This document shows, piece after piece, positions 16,880-19,594 of a stretch of 19,594 nt of DNA (positions within the stretch are counted from its first letter, which is position 1; every line of letters starts with the position of its first letter). The notes beneath the pieces were generated by a model. That model did not search any database. It was not told the DNA's origin and saw only the letters and a program-made list of their open reading frames with translations. Source of the stretch: Nitrospiraceae bacterium (lineage in GTDB: Bacteria > Nitrospirota > Thermodesulfovibrionia > UBA6902); NCBI GenBank assembly GCA_020354155.1, contig CP070644.1, positions 1,229,251 to 1,248,844 of the forward strand. Reading direction: 5' to 3'. A program made the position numbers and the translations under genes.

Positions 16880-16970
16880 AGTCCCGACAAAGCCAAACCC
16901 TTTGTGAGAAGGGGGCAGAAAGCGGCGGGTCTCAGAAGAAGGAAGATGGCCGAGCTACCGAAGGATGACT
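16880..16970 (+). ncRNA. GEMM-class riboswitch aptamer (cyclic di-GMP-I family)
   Basis: The core follows the GEMM-I pattern. GCCAAACC (16892-16899) leads into a short stem CCCTT/AAGGG capped by a GNRA loop (GTGA). GGGGCAGAAAGC follows (16912-16923 region), then a second arm, then GAGCTACCGAA at the 3' side (16952-16962). AGTCCC near 16880 can pair with GGATGACT near 16963-16970 to close the structure. The GGGGCxGAAAGC segment and closing CTxCCGAA resemble what I recall of Geobacter GEMM-Ib (cGAMP) aptamers. The residue at the ligand-discriminating position (G20 of the Vibrio Vc2 aptamer) appears to be G, at 16892, which favours c-di-GMP. The ligand is therefore unresolved. It controls the small exported protein at 17046. 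Confidence 0.8.
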
Positions 16971-16991
16971 TCTGGAAGATTCGGCTTTTTT
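16958..16991 (+). terminator. Riboswitch expression-platform terminator
   Basis: CCGAA (16958-16962) pairs with TTCGG (16980-16984), with a possible inner CTTC/GAAG hairpin, followed by C and six T (16986-16991). The 5' half of the stem is part of the conserved 3' side of the aptamer, so the two folds exclude each other. Ligand binding should disrupt the terminator, making this an ON switch. Confidence 0.7.
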
Positions 16992-17009
16992 AGTGACTTC
17001 TTCTAAAAC

Positions 17010-17027
17010 GAAGCTTTTCCAAGCTTC
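17010..17027 (+). promoter_or_regulatory. Leader hairpin upstream of the small exported protein
   Basis: GAAGCTT-TTCC-AAGCTTC is a perfect 7-bp stem with a 4-nt loop, located after the riboswitch terminator and 4-5 nt before the AAGGGGGT ribosome-binding site. It may stabilise the leader or affect ribosome access. Confidence 0.5.
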
Positions 17028-17045
17028 AGAAAGGGGGTCAAGACA

Positions 17046-17324
17046 ATGACATATAAAGTAATCATAGGTGTTGGAATGATGGTTATGCTGATGTTATTCA
17101 CAGGATCTGTAAATGCAGTAGAAATGTGGCCGTTCACTATTAATGAAAAGATAGAAGTGGAAAAAGAATATGCTGAAACTAAATGTGATCCCTGCGACTA
17201 TAATATTGATTATGGCGACACATTTCATCCTGGTGAAAAAGCGGGTATTGATGAAGGTATTGTGAAACTGGAATGTGACCCATGCGATTACAACGCTGAT
17301 TATGGTGAAACATCATCCCATTAA
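17046..17324 (+). CDS. Small exported protein with two CDPCDYNxDYGxT repeats, riboswitch-controlled
   Basis: I do not recognise this 92-aa protein. Residues 1-24 form a signal peptide, likely cleaved at VNA/VE, leaving about 68 acidic residues. The mature part has two copies of a motif 30 residues apart: CDPCDYNIDYGDT (47-59) and CDPCDYNADYGET (77-89). Each has a CxxC pair, but no CxxCH, so covalent heme binding is not expected; metal binding or disulfides are possible. Of the 13 repeat codons, six differ silently and only two change the residue, which supports a real, selected protein. AAGGGGGT lies 8 nt before the ATG. The gene has its own promoter, GEMM riboswitch and terminator, so its expression should follow a cyclic dinucleotide signal. 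An extracellular or cell-surface role is a guess from GEMM regulon habits. Confidence 0.83.
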   Translation: MTYKVIIGVGMMVMLMLFTGSVNAVEMWPFTINEKIEVEKEYAETKCDPCDYNIDYGDTFHPGEKAGIDEGIVKLECDPCDYNADYGETSSH

Positions 17325-17350
17325 CAGATAACCATCGGGGAACTGAATGC

Positions 17351-17380
17351 AAGGGGTTGGTTCATCCAGCTCCTTTTTTT
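17351..17380 (+). terminator. Rho-independent terminator after the small exported protein
   Basis: AAGGGGTTGG (17351-17360) pairs with CCAGCTCCTT (17366-17375) along all 10 positions, including two G-U pairs, around loop TTCAT. A T-run follows. It ends the riboswitch transcript. Confidence 0.88.
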
Positions 17381-17393
17381 TATTGACTGCTCA

Positions 17394-17501
17394 TTATAAG
17401 AGGAGCGAAAGCTCACTGACAGTCACAGGATCTCCAGCCTCAGCCTTTCTCCATTCCCTGGCGCAATCATCAATTGCCCTTTTTCCGGAATCCCCGGTCA
17501 T
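17394..17501 (-). CDS. Possible 35-aa small ORF
   Basis: An ATG at 17501 opens 35 codons ending in TAA at 17394-17396. The product is polar in its first half (MTGDSGKRAIDDCAREWRKA) and ends in SELSLLL. AAGGA lies 3 nt before the ATG, which is very close. It has no recognised domain and lies 84 nt downstream of the thymidylate synthase gene. The ORF start overlaps a TTCATCCT/AGGATGAA hairpin (17501-17530), so the region may instead be a structured 3' end. It could also be a chance ORF or a gene remnant. Confidence 0.22.
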   Translation of the reverse strand: MTGDSGKRAIDDCAREWRKAEAGDPVTVSELSLLL

Positions 17502-17585
17502 TCATCCTTCATAGAACTACGGAGGATGAAAGCAACTTGAGATGAAATAGGTGTAATAGGAAGGGCTTTAAAGAAAGTGCTCCTG

Positions 17586-18299
17586 TTATGACTTGCTGCG
17601 CATTGTTCTCAGTTTGGCCAGTTCTTCCTGGTATCCATATATATGCCCGCCGGCACTGTAGGCATACATAGGCCCGCTTTTGAGCCCCGCTTCTTCAGCA
17701 ACATACTGCTTGAGCAGTTCCAGTCCTCCGAGGTTTGAGGGAAAACCGGCCCACAAATCCCAGGAGCGGAAATAGCAGGTAATGGTGAGAACTAAATTCT
17801 TGCCTTGAGGAACAGCCTTGAAATCAAGCAGTCTTAAACAGGGGGGATCGAAGTTACCGTCATTCCCATAACAAATATCATAGTCTTCCGGTGTTCCAAT
17901 CTCAACAACGGCCTGATTTGTCAGGGGCGTTTCCTTCAGCATCTTGATGGCCCGCTCCAGTTGTGTACCGCCTTTGGGCATTGGATGGTGAATCCTGCTT
18001 GAGTACCGATAGGTCTCATTTTCAGACAGCTCAGGGTTCATCAGATAATTAGCAAAGTAATCCTCAATATAATTCATGTCAGTAGGGGAGGGAATGCCAA
18101 GGGCCGGGGGAATGACGGGAACCATATCCTGGTCCGGGTGTTCTATAAATACCGCAAATCCGGGATACTGAAGACGGTACTGCTCTTTTTCAAATGAGCC
18201 AGCCTGAATTTCCTGCTTGTACGAGTAATCAAATATATTATAAATAAGCTGAAACCAGGCGTCAGAGATCGTCTTGGCTTTAAGAAAAAAGGGTGTCAC
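17586..18299 (-). CDS. Short ThyA-family thymidylate synthase
   Basis: This 237-aa protein matches the C-terminal core of folate-dependent thymidylate synthase, which makes dTMP from dUMP. DPPCLRLLDF holds the catalytic cysteine (C154). CYFRSWDLWAGFPSNLGG contains the RSxD phosphate/nucleotide segment (R178, S179, D181) and the Asn (N189) that selects dUMP over dCMP. GGHIYGYQ supplies the conserved His and Tyr (H219, Y221). It is shorter than the E. coli enzyme (264 aa), and its N-terminal half diverges from it, more like the short archaeal-type ThyA proteins. GTG at 18299 is the start, backed by AGGAG 6 nt upstream. Activity is likely, but a role in a modified-pyrimidine pathway cannot be excluded. 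A 23-bp palindrome lies about 90 nt upstream. Confidence 0.83.
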   Translation of the reverse strand: MTPFFLKAKTISDAWFQLIYNIFDYSYKQEIQAGSFEKEQYRLQYPGFAVFIEHPDQDMVPVIPPALGIPSPTDMNYIEDYFANYLMNPELSENETYRYSSRIHHPMPKGGTQLERAIKMLKETPLTNQAVVEIGTPEDYDICYGNDGNFDPPCLRLLDFKAVPQGKNLVLTITCYFRSWDLWAGFPSNLGGLELLKQYVAEEAGLKSGPMYAYSAGGHIYGYQEELAKLRTMRSKS

Positions 18300-18388
18300 G
18301 TCTATCTCCTGATGATTTAAGGTTGTTTATCATAACATCTAATATAAATTAAGTGGAAGAACATTAAGGTGGAGGGCTGAAACAGCGG

Positions 18389-18411
18389 ACATATCACAGA
18401 CTGTGAGATGT
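18389..18411. promoter_or_regulatory. 23-bp operator-like palindrome upstream of the thymidylate synthase
   Basis: Two 11-bp arms (ACATATCACAG and CTGTGAGATGT) flank a single central A and match at 10 of 11 positions. A weak minus-strand promoter candidate, TTGGAA-N17-TATGTC, would place the palindrome largely in its spacer. The half-sites run TCACAG...CTGTGA, the opposite order to a CRP site. Confidence 0.5.
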
Positions 18412-18494
18412 TCCAAAAGAATACATGTCATTAAAGTATTAACATTAATCATACATGGTGTTGCCATGCTGTGACTATGTCCCGTTTCAATTAA

Positions 18495-19439
18495 TCAACT
18501 GAAAAAACCAAAAATATATTTAATTGCCGGGAACAGGATACACCCTGCTATTATCCACTTGATTACTTTTGGAGGGACAAATTTCTGCAACCGTGCCCCG
18601 CAATACATACCGGTGAAACCGCCTATCCCGAATAAGAAGCCCAAAGCCCAGTCTGGAGCTACGGCCGTATGGGGATAGAAAGGAGACATGAGTTGATAGA
18701 ACACTACGCCTGCAACAGAAGTCACAAAAGTTCCCATCAACACTGCGCCTGCTACAGTGTAAACGGGGAGCCCGAAAAAACTTACGAAGAAAGGGGCAAG
18801 AATAGCTCCACCGCCGATGCCGTAGACCCCTCCCACAATTCCAACAAGAAAGCTGAGCGCCATTATCCCGGGAGCATTGATATTAAATTCATCTCCGTAA
18901 AATTCATACACAATATGTGATAGACTGAATTTCTTAACAACTGCCTTTGGTAATGAATTCCCATAGCCCTCTTTTGATGTGTATTGTTGGATCAGTCTTT
19001 GAAATTGCTCCTCTGCTGAAGGTTTAGTAGTATCTGTATTTTTTCTTGCCAATAAATCCCTGAGTAGCCTCCCTCCTATATAGAGCAGAACGAACCCGGC
19101 AAACATTCTGAAGTTTTTGGGGTCAGGTAGATAATGAATGCGGAGAAAAGCTCCGATGAATACTCCGGGCAATGTTCCGATAATTACGACCCAGGTAAGG
19201 GGCCATACCATTCGCCCTTCCTTTATGTAACGATAGACACCGCTTGGGATTGCTACGATATTGAACAGCTGGTTCGTTGCGCTCACTGACGGGGTGGAGA
19301 AGCCGAGTATGCTCACTTGAAACGGTAAGAGCAAAAAAGCACCGGACACACCTCCCATAGAAGTAAAAAAGGAAATTGAGAAGGCGACCAGAGGAGGAAT
19401 GATCGGATGCACTTCAATGCCGGCGACGGGAAAATACAT
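18495..19439 (-). CDS. TSUP-family membrane exporter (TauE/SafE type)
   Basis: This 314-aa integral membrane protein belongs to the TSUP (formerly DUF81) family, whose members move sulfite, sulfoacetate or other small anions. About eight hydrophobic segments form two repeated halves: residues 12-115 with FTSMGGVSGAFLLLPF, and 190-312 with GIVGGVYGIGGGAILAPFF. A loop of roughly 60 residues joins the halves, longer than usual for the family. ATG at 19439 follows AGGAAAGGA, a good ribosome-binding site. The substrate cannot be read from sequence, and no sulfite-metabolism gene is adjacent. It ends 195 nt before the thymidylate synthase gene on the same strand. Confidence 0.88.
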   Translation of the reverse strand: MYFPVAGIEVHPIIPPLVAFSISFFTSMGGVSGAFLLLPFQVSILGFSTPSVSATNQLFNIVAIPSGVYRYIKEGRMVWPLTWVVIIGTLPGVFIGAFLRIHYLPDPKNFRMFAGFVLLYIGGRLLRDLLARKNTDTTKPSAEEQFQRLIQQYTSKEGYGNSLPKAVVKKFSLSHIVYEFYGDEFNINAPGIMALSFLVGIVGGVYGIGGGAILAPFFVSFFGLPVYTVAGAVLMGTFVTSVAGVVFYQLMSPFYPHTAVAPDWALGFLFGIGGFTGMYCGARLQKFVPPKVIKWIIAGCILFPAIKYIFGFFS

Positions 19440-19511
19440 TTTTCCTTTCCTGGGTTATCTGAAATAGAGACTGTTCAGTGTTCGTCCGTTTTTCTATCAG
19501 ACGTCCATAAT

Positions 19512-19541
19512 ATTATACGTATCTGTGAATTATAGTATGAA
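19512..19541 (-). promoter_or_regulatory. Candidate promoter of the TSUP exporter
   Basis: On the minus strand, TTCATA (19536-19541), 18 nt and TATAAT (19512-19517) give a perfect -10 and a 4/6 -35. The leader would be about 65 nt. The remaining bases to 19594 show no clear gene. Confidence 0.4.
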
Positions 19542-19594
19542 ACTATTATCATTGATTGAAGATTGTGTTAGAATTACTGATGGCTGTATTGCCT

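Noticed and set aside
18389..18411. CRP/FNR binding site
   Set aside because: Half-sites are TCACAG then CTGTGA, the reverse of TGTGA-N6-TCACA, so a CRP-type site is not supported although the palindrome is real.

Overview
The window looks like chromosome from a motile, Gram-negative, cytochrome-rich bacterium of moderate GC content. Evidence is two chemotaxis receptors behind flagellar sigma-28 promoters, a lipoprotein, Sec signal peptides, a periplasmic tetraheme cytochrome c, a sigma-54-type response regulator and a cyclic-di-GMP-class (GEMM) riboswitch. This mix is typical of Nitrospirota or Desulfobacterota lineages, but the sequence alone does not fix the phylum. The LexA operator is of the GAAC-N4-GTTC type.

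Layout. Positions 1-10909 are all read on the minus strand. In gene order from high to low coordinate they are: a UvrD/PcrA-like helicase with exonuclease III; lexA behind its own operator; dinB (Pol IV); a thioredoxin-reductase-like flavoprotein whose NADPH motifs are missing; a membrane-anchored gluzincin overlapping a glutamine cyclotransferase lipoprotein; and two paralogous methyl-accepting chemotaxis proteins flanking an exported rhodanese. Positions 11278-17324 are read on the plus strand: serS, tRNA-Ser(UGA), a tetraheme cytochrome, a soluble two-PAS histidine kinase with its sigma-54 activator partner, and a riboswitch-controlled small exported protein. Positions 17394-19439 return to the minus strand: a possible 35-aa ORF, a short ThyA-type thymidylate synthase and a TSUP-family membrane exporter.

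How the parts work together. The helicase, ExoIII, LexA and DinB form a DNA-repair block. lexA has a near-consensus promoter whose spacer contains a perfect 16-bp palindrome, and its start codon lies where transcription should begin, so its mRNA is probably leaderless. The chemotaxis block is tied to flagellar gene expression by two sigma-28 promoters. The kinase/regulator pair overlaps tightly and is probably a cytoplasmic sensing system.

The most unusual locus is 16833-17380. A sigma-70 promoter, a GEMM aptamer, a mutually exclusive terminator, a 92-aa secreted protein and a final terminator form a self-contained unit. The protein carries two copies of a CDPCDYNxDYGxT motif, and the copies differ mostly at synonymous codon positions, which points to purifying selection on an unrecognised small protein.

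Intergenic DNA holds several mobile-looking palindromic repeats: a 152-bp element between the helicase and serS, an inverted-repeat element between lexA and dinB, and two copies of a 20-bp GC-rich palindrome.
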